From positions 1-64,000 of the forward strand of contig DASVBS010000034.1 in NCBI GenBank assembly GCA_036375715.1: a stretch of 64,000 nucleotides of DNA. The letters run 5' to 3'. This DNA comes from Longimicrobiaceae bacterium (GTDB lineage Bacteria; Gemmatimonadota; Gemmatimonadetes; Longimicrobiales; Longimicrobiaceae). The notes under the pieces are model-generated. The model saw only the letters and a program-made list of their open reading frames with translations. It ran no database searches and was not told the origin of the DNA. Each line of letters starts with the position of its first letter. Within the stretch, counting starts at the first letter, position 1. Positions 24,177 to 34,576 of this stretch are shown in pieces. Made by a program: the position numbers and the translations under genes.

Positions 24177-25823
24177 ATGAGATATCTGATCCTCTTCATC
24201 TGTCTCCTTCTCGGCGTGACCCCGGCGGAGGCGCAGGTCGAGACCGCATCCGACGACGTTCTGATCGAGGTTGGGGGTGCCAGCACGGAGATTCGAACGG
24301 ACGACCAGGGAGTCCTGCACGTAGCAGTGTCCGAGAGCGATGCCCTGGAGCTCCGCCAGCGAGGATTCGTCAGGTACAGCGACTTCGGAGCTCGCGGAGA
24401 TGGCAAGACGGACGACATCGACGCCATCGCCGTGGCGCACGCGTTCGCCAACGAGTACGATCTCCCCGTTCGCGCGGACGAAGGTGCCACCTACTACATC
24501 GTGGGGGAGCGTACGGCGGTCATCCGGACGGACACCGATTTCGGCACGGCTGAGTTCATCATCGACGATCGGAACGTCCAGGATCGGACCTCCTCCGTCG
24601 TCGAGGTAGCCTCCAGTCACGAACCGCTGGAGCTCAGCGGGATCTCCTCTCTCCGCAGAAATCAGAAGAAGATCGACGTCTCATTGCCTGGACCTGCCCT
24701 GATCACCGTCACCGATACGACGGTCAGGCGCTACATCCGCTATGGGCCCAACCAGAACAACGGCGCCCCACAAACCGACATCTTCGTGGTCGACGCGCAG
24801 GGCAACGTGGATCCAAACACTCCGATCATCTGGGATTTCGATCGGATCACGGAGATCACGGCCCTGCCCATGGACGAGACGACACTGCACATCACCGGCG
24901 GCCGCTTCACCACCATCGCCAATCAGGCCGAGTCGAAGTACACCTACTACAACCGGAACATTGCGATCAGACGCTCCAACGTGGCGGTGGATGGGCTGGA
25001 GCACCGCATCACCGGCGAGGGAGATCACGGCGCGCCGTACAGCGGATTCATCAACATCGGCGATGCCGCCAATGTCACCGTCCGGAACACCGTGCTGACC
25101 GGCCACAAGACTTACCGCACCATTGGCTCGGCGGGAGAACCGGTCTCCATGGGCTCATATGACGTGCTCGTGAACCGCGCCCTCAACGTCTCGTTCATCA
25201 ACAACCGCCAGACCAACGACATCAACGACCGGACGTACTGGGGGATCATGGCCTCCAACTACAGCAAGAACCTCCTGTACGACAACTGCACCTGGTCGCG
25301 CTTCGATGCCCATATGGGGGTCGCCAACGCCACCATCCGCAACTCGACCCTGGGGCACATGGGCATCAACGCCATCGGCACCGGGGTCTTCACCGTCGAG
25401 AACACCACCGTCTACGGAAACAACTTCATCAACCTGCGCAGCGATTACGGCAGCACGTGGCAGGGAGAGATCGTGATCCGGAACAGCGTGTTCGTGCCCT
25501 CCGGCGGCAGGCCCGTGAGTGCCAGCCTGATCGGCGGCCGCAATACCGGACAGCACGATTTCGGCTACACCGCCTACATGCCGGAGCGCATCATCATCGA
25601 TGGCCTGCGCATCGACGATTCGAATCACCCGGAGGAGTACGAGGGCCCGGCGATCTTCGCGAACTTCAACCCGCAGATGACGGACGAGTCGTACCGGGAG
25701 CAGTTTCCCTACATCCGAACCAAGCAGGTCATCCTCAGGAACGTGACCACGGCCAGCGGCAAGCCTCTGCGGGTCAGCAACAATGCGTTCATGTTCAAGG
25801 ACGTTCAGATCATCAGGGAGTGA
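24177..25823 (+). CDS. Secreted right-handed beta-helix protein (pectin lyase-like)
   Basis: 548 residues. The signal peptide is MRYLILFICLLLGVTPAEA, which fixes ATG 24177 as the start. FVRYSDFGARGDGKTDD (about 61-77) is the pectate_lyase_3/glycosyl-hydrolase-28-like opening that caps a beta-helix. The centre is rich in short N/T/I repeats such as VRNTVL and IRNSVF, as expected for helix coils. It probably binds or cleaves a polysaccharide outside the cell; the catalytic type is unclear. A CE1-type esterase gene follows after 50 bases, suggesting a carbohydrate-degrading pair. Confidence 0.8.
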   Translation: MRYLILFICLLLGVTPAEAQVETASDDVLIEVGGASTEIRTDDQGVLHVAVSESDALELRQRGFVRYSDFGARGDGKTDDIDAIAVAHAFANEYDLPVRADEGATYYIVGERTAVIRTDTDFGTAEFIIDDRNVQDRTSSVVEVASSHEPLELSGISSLRRNQKKIDVSLPGPALITVTDTTVRRYIRYGPNQNNGAPQTDIFVVDAQGNVDPNTPIIWDFDRITEITALPMDETTLHITGGRFTTIANQAESKYTYYNRNIAIRRSNVAVDGLEHRITGEGDHGAPYSGFINIGDAANVTVRNTVLTGHKTYRTIGSAGEPVSMGSYDVLVNRALNVSFINNRQTNDINDRTYWGIMASNYSKNLLYDNCTWSRFDAHMGVANATIRNSTLGHMGINAIGTGVFTVENTTVYGNNFINLRSDYGSTWQGEIVIRNSVFVPSGGRPVSASLIGGRNTGQHDFGYTAYMPERIIIDGLRIDDSNHPEEYEGPAIFANFNPQMTDESYREQFPYIRTKQVILRNVTTASGKPLRVSNNAFMFKDVQIIRE

Positions 25824-25843
25824 GCTCACGTACGGCTAGTTGA

Positions 25844-27100
<1,257 letters not shown>

Positions 27101-27150
27101 GTCGAGGGCTCGAGGACGCTGAGCAATCAACCACCATCTCCTCCTCGCTC

Positions 27151-27687
27151 ATGTTGGAACAACTCCAGATCCGCACGGCCACCCTCGATGATGCCGAGCC
27201 GCTGACTGTGCTCGCGGAGCAGACCTTCCGCGACACCTTCGCCGCGGACAACACGGTCGAACACCTGGAGGCGTACGTCCGCTCGGCGTTCACCATCGAT
27301 CGGATTCGGGAAGAGTTGGATGACGACGATAGTCTCTTCTTACTCGCCTTCCTGGAGGACAGCGATCGGCCGGTCGGCTACGCCAAGCTCCGAAGCGGAG
27401 AGGCGCCACCGTGCGTGACCGACCCGGACCTCATCGAGCTCCAGCGGATCTACGTGGATCGGAGCGCGCAGGGCCACGGAGTGGGGGCCGCGCTCATGCG
27501 GGCGAGCCTCGACATGGCTCGAACGATTGGATGCGGTACGGTCTGGCTCGGCGTGTGGGAGCACAACACCCGTGCGATCTCTTTCTACGAGCGGTGGGGT
27601 TTCAAGACAGTCGGGGACCAGACCTTCCTCATGGGCGCTGATCCCCAACGAGACCTCGTCATGACGCGAGCGCTCCGGCGGGAATAA
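27151..27687 (+). CDS. GNAT-family N-acetyltransferase
   Basis: 178 residues from ATG 27151. LQIRTATLDDAEPLTVLAEQ opens the fold; IELQRIYVDRSAQGHGVGAA is the acetyl-CoA loop; VWLGVWEHNTRAISFYERWG is the last helix, a form seen in the diamine/polyamine-type GNATs. The sequence upstream of 27151 overlaps the esterase and is not conserved. The AATTACG repeat begins right at its stop codon. Confidence 0.9.
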   Translation: MLEQLQIRTATLDDAEPLTVLAEQTFRDTFAADNTVEHLEAYVRSAFTIDRIREELDDDDSLFLLAFLEDSDRPVGYAKLRSGEAPPCVTDPDLIELQRIYVDRSAQGHGVGAALMRASLDMARTIGCGTVWLGVWEHNTRAISFYERWGFKTVGDQTFLMGADPQRDLVMTRALRRE

Positions 27688-27782
27688 TTGCTGATTGCGA
27701 ATTACGAATTACGAATTACCCAAAGGCAAAGACGATCGCGCCTCACAATTCAAGATTAGAATTCAAAATTCGCAATTAGCAA
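27688..27782. repeat. Inverted AATTACG-type repeat next to a truncated permease
   Basis: TTGCTGATTGCGAATT (27688-27703), followed by two GAATTAC units, pairs with AATTCGCAATTAGCAA (27767-27782) over 16 bases with one mismatch. The spacer includes GAATTCAAAATT, also seen near 19.47 kb. The broken ADOP gene ends against this element. Confidence 0.7.
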
Positions 27783-27794
27783 CTCGTAATTCCC

Positions 27795-28114
27795 GATCTT
27801 TGGAAGAGGTCGGGTTCCGCGCGAGCTGCCGCGCGCCGTAGCGGACGTCCTGCCGCAGCACGTCCATCCAGGTGCGCAGGCGCACCCGCTCCTCCCGGCG
27901 GTGCGCCGCGCGCTGCAGCGTCCGACGAGCTTCGTCCAGCTCGCCAAAACGACGCAACGCTCGGCACGGGCCTCCCCTGGCCCTATCCCCTCCGCGGTGA
28001 GCTGCTCGACGCGCAGCTCCAGGTGGAGACGGATCTCCTCCTCCACCTCGCGCTCCTCCGCGCCCGGCCGCGGCCGGGCAGGTGCAGCAGTCGGCGGATC
28101 CCCGGGCGGATCAT
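27795..28114 (-). pseudogene. ADOP-type ABC transporter permease, N-terminal remnant
   Basis: On the minus strand ATG 28114 begins MIRPGIRRLLHLPGRG. After a frameshift it reads VEEEIRLHLELRVEQLTAEG, then after another RRFGELDEARRTLQ and WMDVLRQDVRYGARQLARNP. Together this is the cytoplasmic N-terminus of acidobacterial duplicated orphan permeases (MacB-like), normally about 800 residues. All FtsX-like and MacB periplasmic domains are missing and the frame runs into the repeat at 27688-27782. It starts eight bases after the PadR stop codon, the usual PadR-ADOP order. Confidence 0.65.
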
Positions 28115-28122
28115 GGGTCCTC

Positions 28123-28461
28123 CTAGGCCCCCTGCGGGACGGTCAGGATCCCCGAGACGGTTTCCGCGTAGCGGAGAAATCGCGCCGTCTCTGTGGCCAG
28201 GTAATGCCTGCCTGCGGTCGTGATCTCGTAGTAACGCGCCCGCCGATTGTTCTCCGTAATCCCCCAGTCCGCCTTCACCAGCCCGCGCTCCTCCAGGCGG
28301 TAGAGGGCCTGATACAGAGCCGAGTCGCGGACCTCCAGCGCCCCGGCGGAGCGCCCTTCCAGCCAGCGGGTGATCTCGAAGCCATGCATCGGCCCCCACG
28401 AGAGCGCTTTCAGCACCAGGACGTCAAGCGTGCCTTTGACCAGCGACAAGGTGTCCGACAT
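28123..28461 (-). CDS. PadR-family transcriptional regulator
   Basis: 112 residues. The winged-helix core is LVKGTLDVLVLKALSWGPMH, GFEITRWLE, and the recognition helix and wing SALYQALYRLEERGLVKADW with RRARYYEITTAGRHYL, as in PadR. GGAGG precedes the start. In related genomes such regulators sit upstream of ADOP-type permeases and repress them; here the permease is only a remnant, so the present target is unclear. Confidence 0.92.
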   Translation of the reverse strand: MSDTLSLVKGTLDVLVLKALSWGPMHGFEITRWLEGRSAGALEVRDSALYQALYRLEERGLVKADWGITENNRRARYYEITTAGRHYLATETARFLRYAETVSGILTVPQGA

Positions 28462-28641
28462 GCTTCCTCCAGAGTCTCCATTAAGAGTCTGAAAGGAAGA
28501 TGTGCGCCGCGCATGCGGCGGGCAAGGTTCTTAGCTCTCACGGAGGGGTCGCGACGAGTCCCTTGCCTCACCCTGCGCGTCCCACGACCTTGCCTGCCGG
28601 AGCGTCGGCGTACCTGGAGGGGGCGAGCACCGAGGGAGACC

Positions 28642-29088
28642 ATGGCGATCAAGCGGATGGACAACGTCGGCATCGTGGTCGAGGACCTGGACTCCACCAT
28701 CGATTTCTTCACCGAGCTCGGTCTCGAGCTCGAGGGTCGCGGTCCCATCGAAGGGGAGTGGGCGGAAGGCGTGACCGGACTTCGCGGCATGCGGGTGGAG
28801 GTGGCGATGATGCGCACGCCGGACGGCCACAGCCGCCTCGAGCTGTCCCGGTTCCTCGCACCGACCGTGGTCGCGGACAACCGCAGAGCCCCGGTGAACG
28901 CGCTCGGCTACCTGCGGGTGATGTTCGCGGTGGACGATCTCGACGACACGCTCGCGCGACTCCGCAAGCACGGTGCGGGGGTCGTGGATCAAGTAGTCCG
29001 GTACGGAGACTCGTATCGGCTCTGCTACGTCCGGGGACCGGAAGGGATTCTCCTCGGGCTCGCCCAGGAGCTCGGGCAGGGGACTTAG
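28642..29088 (+). CDS. VOC-family protein
   Basis: 148 residues. ATG 28642 opens MAIKRMDNVGIVVEDLDSTI and continues with FFTELGLELEGRG, then the second repeat LGYLRVMFAVDDLDDTLARL and CYVRGPEGILLGLAQEL. In the family this form includes epimerase/glyoxalase-like enzymes. The substrate is unknown. An acetyltransferase gene follows after 12 bases, so they may be co-transcribed. Confidence 0.88.
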   Translation: MAIKRMDNVGIVVEDLDSTIDFFTELGLELEGRGPIEGEWAEGVTGLRGMRVEVAMMRTPDGHSRLELSRFLAPTVVADNRRAPVNALGYLRVMFAVDDLDDTLARLRKHGAGVVDQVVRYGDSYRLCYVRGPEGILLGLAQELGQGT

Positions 29089-29100
29089 GACCACCCCCTT

Positions 29101-29646
29101 GTGCCGATGCGGATCGATTGCGGGGATTTCGAGCTCCGCCCGTGGCAGGAGGGCGACCAGCCGCACCTCGTGCGGCACGCCAACGATCGCGAGATCTGGC
29201 GCAACCTCAGGGATCAGTTCCCGCACCCTTATACGGCGGCGGATGCGGACCGCTGGGTCCGCCAGGCAGCGCGACAGCAGCCGGTCACCGATTTCGCGAT
29301 CGTGATCGACGGATATCCCGGCGGAGGGATCGGCGTGAAATTGCGCGCGGATGTCGAGCGCTGCTCAGCCGAGATCGGCTACTGGTTGGGCCAGACGTTC
29401 TGGGGTCGCGGCATCATGGCGTCCGCGGTGCGGGCGGTCACTCGTTATGCGATGCCGACCTTCCAACTCACCCGGCTGTATGCGGTATCCTTCGCCTACA
29501 ACGTCCGATCGCACCGCGTGCTCGAGAAGGCCGGCTACTCGCACGAGGGCACGCTACGGCGCAGCGCCATCAAGGATGGGATCGTGGTCGACCAGCGCAT
29601 GTACGGCATCACAGACCTCGATCTGGAGAGCGCGGGTCTTCCCTGA
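29101..29646 (+). CDS. GNAT-family acetyltransferase (RimJ/RimL-like)
   Basis: 181 residues, GTG start at 29101 (ATG 29107 is also possible). FELRPWQEGDQPHLVRHAND opens; EIGYWLGQTFWGRGIMASAV is the acetyl-CoA loop; RLYAVSFAYNVRSHRVLEKA and GYSHEGTLRRSAIKDG form the last helix and strands. Members acetylate ribosomal-protein N-termini or small amines; the acceptor is unknown here. Confidence 0.92.
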   Translation: MPMRIDCGDFELRPWQEGDQPHLVRHANDREIWRNLRDQFPHPYTAADADRWVRQAARQQPVTDFAIVIDGYPGGGIGVKLRADVERCSAEIGYWLGQTFWGRGIMASAVRAVTRYAMPTFQLTRLYAVSFAYNVRSHRVLEKAGYSHEGTLRRSAIKDGIVVDQRMYGITDLDLESAGLP

Positions 29647-29801
29647 TGGCCCCTGGGGCGAGCATCAGACAGCGTAGGCTTGTCTTCCTGGGCGCAGCGA
29701 AGGATCACACCGGGTGCCGGCCGCCGCGCTACGGGAGGGTGGCCCGGCGAGTAGCGGGATGTTGGAGCCGGACCTTTGGTCTCTAGAAGGAGGATGAAAA
29801 G

Positions 29802-30200
29802 ATGTCGACGGTGGGAATTCGCTACATCATCGATGACGTGGCCGCGGCCAGGGACTTCTACACGTCCCTCTTCGGCTTCACCGTGGAGCGTGACTTCGCG
29901 CCGGCCTTCGCCTCCGTCGTGCGGGATGGCGTTCGCCTCCTGCTGAGCGGGGACGGAAGCTCGGGAAAACATCCGTTGCCGGACGGACGCCAGCAGGTTC
30001 CGGGCGGCTGGAATCGGGTGCACCTCGAGGTGGACGACCTCGCAGCCGAGATCGTGCGGCTGCGTGCGGCGGGAGTCACCTTCCGCATGGATGACGCCGT
30101 CTCCGGACCTGGCGGATCACAGATCATCGTCGAGGATCCGTCGGGAAATCCGGTCGAGCTCTTTCAGGGGCGACGGATGGACGAATCGAGCCCCGGCTGA
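29802..30200 (+). CDS. VOC-family protein
   Basis: 132 residues. Strong ribosome-binding site AAGGAGG (29787-29793). VGIRYIIDDVAAARDFYTSL and HLEVDDLAAEIVRLRAAGVT are the two repeats; IIVEDPSGNPVELFQ is the final strand with its Glu. A glyoxalase/bleomycin-resistance-like fold with unknown ligand. The next gene is a DinB protein 49 bases on. Confidence 0.9.
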   Translation: MSTVGIRYIIDDVAAARDFYTSLFGFTVERDFAPAFASVVRDGVRLLLSGDGSSGKHPLPDGRQQVPGGWNRVHLEVDDLAAEIVRLRAAGVTFRMDDAVSGPGGSQIIVEDPSGNPVELFQGRRMDESSPG

Positions 30201-30249
30201 ACGCCTAGCAGGCCATCCGGGGTCGTCGGCAACTCTCAGGAGGCTCCTC

Positions 30250-30732
30250 ATGATCGCTGACGCTGCGGCGCGGGACATCCTTGCTCGATCGCTGGCGTGG
30301 TCCGACGCACACGTCTCGTTCGAGCGGGCGGTGCGCGACATCCCCGTCCACCTCCGCGGCACCCGACCGCCGGGCTTGCCGCACTCCTGCTGGGAGCTCG
30401 TCGAGCACATCCGGCTCACCCAGCGGGACATCCTGGACTTTGCCATCGCCGAGGAGTACCACGAGGCGGAATGGCCCGCCGATTACTGGCCGCCCTCCCC
30501 CGAGCCACCCCACGCCGACGCCTGGGATCAGAGCATCGCAGCCGCGAAGGAAGATTGCGAAGCTCTGCAGCGACTCGCGCGCGATGCCGCAGTCGACCTC
30601 CTGGCGGTGACCCCTCACGGCACCGACCAGACCTACCTGCGCGAGATCCTTCTGGTATTGGATCACACCGCGTATCACGTGGGCCAACTGGTGCTGGTGC
30701 GGCGCGCACTCGGCGCCTGGGCAGAGTCGTGA
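30250..30732 (+). CDS. DinB-family protein
   Basis: 160 residues from ATG 30250 with AGGAGG six bases upstream. The four-helix-bundle pattern has the metal-ligand histidines: CWELVEHIRLTQRDILDFA gives one and LLVLDHTAYHVGQLVLVRRA gives two (H-x-x-x-H). DinB/YfiT-like proteins bind a divalent metal and often act with thiol cofactors. Its stop codon overlaps the start of the next hydrolase gene, so the two are translationally coupled. Confidence 0.9.
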   Translation: MIADAAARDILARSLAWSDAHVSFERAVRDIPVHLRGTRPPGLPHSCWELVEHIRLTQRDILDFAIAEEYHEAEWPADYWPPSPEPPHADAWDQSIAAAKEDCEALQRLARDAAVDLLAVTPHGTDQTYLREILLVLDHTAYHVGQLVLVRRALGAWAES

Positions 30733-31538
30733 GCCGACTCTGGCCCATCGTCCGTCGCGTCTGGATCGCCGCTGGCCTCACCGCCGCTGCCGGGTTCGTG
30801 CTCTGGAGCCTCGTGGCCTACCGGGCGAACGCCGAAGGCAGAGCGGCGGCGCGGCCGGACTCCACCGTTTCGGTCGAGCGCGCCGAGGGCATATGGCGCT
30901 TCCAGCCGAGAACCGTCCGGGAGTCCGCCGTACTCGTGTTCTTTCCGGGAGGCCTGGTCGATCCCCGAGCGTACGCCCCGCTCGCCCGCTCCGCGGCGCA
31001 GGGCGGCCACGAAGTGCTCGTGATCGAGCTTCCGCGCCGCGGCGCCTTCGGGGGCGCAGACTCACCGGAGCTGCACCAGCGTATCGCGCGAGCCCTGTCC
31101 TCGATCCACGAAGATCGCCCGGTCGTGGTCGGGGGCCATTCGCGCGGCGCTGTGGTGGCCTCCACCTACGCGGCGAACGCGCCGCGACTCGCCGGAGTGG
31201 TCCTGATCGGCACCTCGCACCCGAGGGATATGGACCTCAGCGGCCTCGCAGTACCGGTGACGAAGATCGTCGGCACGCGCGACGGGCTGGCGACTCCGGA
31301 CGAGGTCGATCGGAACGCCCATCTGCTTCCCGCCCACACCCGCTGGGTATGGTTGGAAGGTGGTAACCATTCGCAGTTTGGCTGGTACGGCTTCCAGCCG
31401 ATGGACAGGCGACCACGAATTGCGGCCGCTGAGCAACGCGCGGTCATGAACCGGGAGGTGCTCGATCTGCTGCACGCGGTCGGCCGAGCGACGCTTCGTG
31501 CGGAAAGCACAAGCAACCTCGAGGACGACAGTCACTGA
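30729..31538 (+). CDS. Alpha/beta hydrolase (abhydrolase_5-like)
   Basis: 269 residues, GTG start overlapping the DinB stop codon (GTGA). An N-terminal TM anchor (about 10-30) places it on the outside of a membrane. The fold has VLVFFPGGLVDPRAYAPLAR, the nucleophile elbow GGHSRGAVVA, TKIVGTRDGLATPDEV (Asp) and EGGNHSQFGWYG (catalytic His). This GGNHxQFG signature marks a known group of membrane-anchored hydrolases of unknown substrate. Confidence 0.88.
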   Translation: MSRLWPIVRRVWIAAGLTAAAGFVLWSLVAYRANAEGRAAARPDSTVSVERAEGIWRFQPRTVRESAVLVFFPGGLVDPRAYAPLARSAAQGGHEVLVIELPRRGAFGGADSPELHQRIARALSSIHEDRPVVVGGHSRGAVVASTYAANAPRLAGVVLIGTSHPRDMDLSGLAVPVTKIVGTRDGLATPDEVDRNAHLLPAHTRWVWLEGGNHSQFGWYGFQPMDRRPRIAAAEQRAVMNREVLDLLHAVGRATLRAESTSNLEDDSH

Positions 31539-31725
31539 GCCCGACGATCCACCCACCTGCGGCGGCGCGGAAGGTCCACCCCGGAACGGAAGGGTGATGG
31601 TATCGCGCGTCGACTCGGCCACGAGAACGCTTCGAGGGCTGTGAGCCGGCTCCGCCCTTGCGGAGGTCGCAGCCTCGCTCGTCTTTTGGTTCAGAGATCA
31701 TCGGTAACCCCCAACCCGCCAAGAC

Positions 31726-33129
31726 GTGTCCCCATTCTCTCATCGCGAGCGGTCCAACCGTGGGCTGAAGATTCTGACAGTGCTGCTGGCGATCGGCCTC
31801 CTGGCGACGCTCGGCTTGCTCTTCCAGACGCGCAGCCGGCTGGCGCAGGTCACGGCCACCGACGAGGCTCCGGACCAGCCGGCGGCGGTCGACTCGGCCC
31901 ACGAGGCCGTCAGCTCCTCCGCCCCGGTCGCCGCGGAAAACTCGGTCGTCGCGGGAGACTCGGCCGCGGCACAGGAGCTCGCGCGGGCCGGCGCCGTCGC
32001 CGAGGCAGCCGCTACCTTCCCGGCTGCGGGGGCCGGCTCTCCGGTGCCTCCCACGGAAGGGTTCCTGCGGGCCGGTCGCCCGGGAGTCGACTACACGGCG
32101 GCGTACGTGGTCGACCGTGGTACCGGGCGCGTGCTCTACGAGTACAACGCCCATACTCCGGTGCCCACGGCGTCCATGGCGAAGATGATGACCAGCCTGA
32201 TCGTCATGGAGGAGATCGAGGCCGGAAGGCTCTCGCTGGACGATTCGGTGACCATCTCGGCGCGCGCGGCCGGCATGGGCGGATCCCAGATCTACGCGGC
32301 CCACAACCAGATCTTCTCCGTGAGAACCCTGCTCGCGGCCACGATGATTCAGTCCGCGAATGACGCGGCGACGGCGCTGGCGGAGAAGGTCGCGGGGAGC
32401 AACGAAGCCTTCGCCGACCTGATGAATCGCCGCGCTCGGGAGCTCGGCCTGGAGGGAAGCACCTTCTACGATCCGCACGGCCTCCCGAACCCGGGTCAGG
32501 AGAACATGATGACGGCCCGCGACCTCGCCGTGGTCGGGAACGAGCTGCTGCGCTACCCGCTGATGCGTGAGTACGCGGCCACGCCCACCTTCCCTTTCGA
32601 GAACGCCACCTTCACCGCCGGGATGACCAACCCAAACTTCCTGTTGCGCCGGTACGAGGGTGCCTACGGGATCAAGACGGGCTACACGGTGTCGGCCGGG
32701 TTCTCGGTGACGGCGGCCGCACGGCGTGGAGACATGGACGTGATCGCGGTCGTCACTGGCGCGAAGACCTCGCGCGGCCCGCAGAGCTCGTTCGCCCTGG
32801 CCGGTCGACTGATGGACGAGGTGTTCCGCTCCTGGTCGACGGTCACTCCGATCCGTGCGGGGGATGAGGCGGGCGAAGTGCCGGTGCAGCGCGGGGCGAC
32901 TCCCACGGTAGCGGCCCTGGCGGCGCGGGACGCGGCGGCGCTCGTGCCGCGTGGCCAGGCGACGGTGGATTGGACGCTCGAGCCGCGGGCCGTGGAGGCG
33001 CCCGTGGCAAAGGGGGACACGGTCGGTGACATCATCGTCCGCCAGGGGGAGGCGGAGGTGATGCGTGTCCCCGCGCTGGCCGCCGATTCGGTCGAGCGCC
33101 GGCCCTGGTGGAAGTTCTGGGGCGGTTGA
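31726..33129 (+). CDS. D-alanyl-D-alanine carboxypeptidase (peptidase S11, PBP5-like)
   Basis: 467 residues, GTG start. A single TM helix (about 14-33) is followed by an Ala/Ser/Pro-rich linker to residue 110 and the penicillin-binding domain. The active-site motifs are Ser150-M-A-Lys153, Ser210-A-Asn212 and Lys317-Thr-Gly. The C-terminal part ends with a small beta domain and KFWGG. It trims D-Ala from peptidoglycan stem peptides outside the membrane. The long linker is unusual for PBP5 types. Confidence 0.93.
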   Translation: MSPFSHRERSNRGLKILTVLLAIGLLATLGLLFQTRSRLAQVTATDEAPDQPAAVDSAHEAVSSSAPVAAENSVVAGDSAAAQELARAGAVAEAAATFPAAGAGSPVPPTEGFLRAGRPGVDYTAAYVVDRGTGRVLYEYNAHTPVPTASMAKMMTSLIVMEEIEAGRLSLDDSVTISARAAGMGGSQIYAAHNQIFSVRTLLAATMIQSANDAATALAEKVAGSNEAFADLMNRRARELGLEGSTFYDPHGLPNPGQENMMTARDLAVVGNELLRYPLMREYAATPTFPFENATFTAGMTNPNFLLRRYEGAYGIKTGYTVSAGFSVTAAARRGDMDVIAVVTGAKTSRGPQSSFALAGRLMDEVFRSWSTVTPIRAGDEAGEVPVQRGATPTVAALAARDAAALVPRGQATVDWTLEPRAVEAPVAKGDTVGDIIVRQGEAEVMRVPALAADSVERRPWWKFWGG

Positions 33130-33186
33130 CGTGCGTCCTTGCGGATTGACCGAACCCCTCTCTCGCCTGACTCTCAGGTTCCTGCG

Positions 33187-33654
33187 ATGCTGCTGAACGC
33201 CATCCGGTCACTATTCGGGTCGACCTCCAATGCCGGAACGGGGGAGGCGGAAGCGCCTCCTGCCGCCGACCCGCTGCACCTCGCCGCCTGCGTGTTGCTG
33301 CTGGACGTTGCGTACGCCGACGGCGAGTTCTCCCCCTCTGAGCGATCTCACCTGGAAGACGTCCTGGAGCGGCACTTCGGGCTTCCTCCGGAGGTCGGGC
33401 GCAGGTTGCTCGATCTGGCAGAGCGGGAACGGCAAAGCGCGGTGGACTACTTCCGCTTCACCTCCCAACTACAGCAGAGCTACGACCTGGGGCAGAAGAT
33501 GGTGCTGGCCGAGATCATGTGGGGCGTGGTTCTCGCCGATGGAAAGATCGCGGACCACGAGCAGTACCTCGCCCGCAAGATCTCCAACCTGCTGAACCTC
33601 CCTCCGGCGTATCTGTCCGCCGCAAAGGCCGCAGCCGCGGGCGAACCGACCTGA
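33187..33654 (+). CDS. TerB-like protein
   Basis: 155 residues from ATG 33187. LAACVLLLDVAYADGEFSPS with SERSHLEDVLERHFGL and MVLAEIMWGVVLADGKIADH are the two acidic-loop repeats of the TerB fold, with D-G-x-x-x-x-x-E-x. TerB proteins are cytosolic, bind divalent metals and occur in tellurite resistance and other stress systems. No other ter genes are nearby. A membrane-protein gene follows after 24 bases. Confidence 0.88.
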   Translation: MLLNAIRSLFGSTSNAGTGEAEAPPAADPLHLAACVLLLDVAYADGEFSPSERSHLEDVLERHFGLPPEVGRRLLDLAERERQSAVDYFRFTSQLQQSYDLGQKMVLAEIMWGVVLADGKIADHEQYLARKISNLLNLPPAYLSAAKAAAAGEPT

Positions 33655-33678
33655 CGGGCGCTCCACGACCGTTCTCGC

Positions 33679-34485
33679 ATGATCGGTCCGATCCTGCTGG
33701 TCGCCGCCCTCCTCGGGGCGATGCTCCTTCCCCACGCTCCCGGCCGTTTCGACCTCTCGGCGGCCACGATCTCTCTGCTTGCCCGGCTCCTGGCCTGGAT
33801 GAGCCTGATTCTGACGCCGCTCGGCGTACTGTGGTGGATCGACAGGCGGCGCGATCGGCTGTGGTACTCGCTGACGCGGGCCGCGGTCGGGCTGCTCGCG
33901 TTGCTGACCGCGGCCGCTGCCGTTGCCGCGAATCAGGCTACACTGGGGATCGGGTTCGCCGTGGCCGTGCTGCTGCCTCTGTGGTCCAGCCGCCGGCGCA
34001 GGGACCCTGTATCCCCCGCACCTCGTGCGGCCGCCCGCTCGTTTCCATCATTGCTGGTGATCGCGCCCCTGCTGCTGGTCGCCTTCTCCGGTCTGGTGGT
34101 CCCCCGCACGGCGGCTTGGAGTCGTGACCGGGCCATCCGGCACAGCGAGCCCCTCATCGCGGAGATCGAAGCGTACCGCGCCCGTCAGGGGCACTACCCG
34201 GTCTCGCTTCAGTCGCTCCACGCCGATGTACCGACCGGCGTCGTGGGGATCGAGCGGTTCCTGTACGAACCCAACGGCGAGGCGTACAACCTCTTTTTCG
34301 TGCGACCCGCCGTGGAGCTCGATGCGCTGGAGGTGGTCATGTTCAACCCGCTCGACGAGCATCGATTCGCCTCACACGAGCTGGATCTGCTCCAGTACCA
34401 CGGTGAGGAGCTGGACCTGCGGCGCGGAGACCGTAGGCGCACGGTCCTGTCGCAGCCTCACTGGGTCTCCATACTCTTCGATTGA
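33679..34485 (+). CDS. Hypothetical membrane protein with a C-terminal pilin-like soluble part
   Basis: 268 residues. Hydrophobic segments at about 2-18, 30-50, 66-86, 90-104 and 124-141 are followed by a soluble domain beginning RHSEPLIAEIEAYRARQGHY and PVSLQSL, the sort of stretch that follows the TM in type II secretion pseudopilins (E-x-Y-x-x-x-x-G-x-Y-P). The fold is otherwise unknown. Linked by proximity to the TerB gene. Confidence 0.6.
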   Translation: MIGPILLVAALLGAMLLPHAPGRFDLSAATISLLARLLAWMSLILTPLGVLWWIDRRRDRLWYSLTRAAVGLLALLTAAAAVAANQATLGIGFAVAVLLPLWSSRRRRDPVSPAPRAAARSFPSLLVIAPLLLVAFSGLVVPRTAAWSRDRAIRHSEPLIAEIEAYRARQGHYPVSLQSLHADVPTGVVGIERFLYEPNGEAYNLFFVRPAVELDALEVVMFNPLDEHRFASHELDLLQYHGEELDLRRGDRRRTVLSQPHWVSILFD

Positions 34486-34576
34486 TCGGCGACCCTGCGC
34501 TCAAAGCCACACGAGCGAACACCACCCCGGGTCGATTCGCACACCCGCCCCGGGTGGTCTCCCGGAGGGCTCTCCC

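Noticed and set aside
33187-33654. TerB as part of a tellurite-resistance operon
   Set aside because: No other ter genes nearby.
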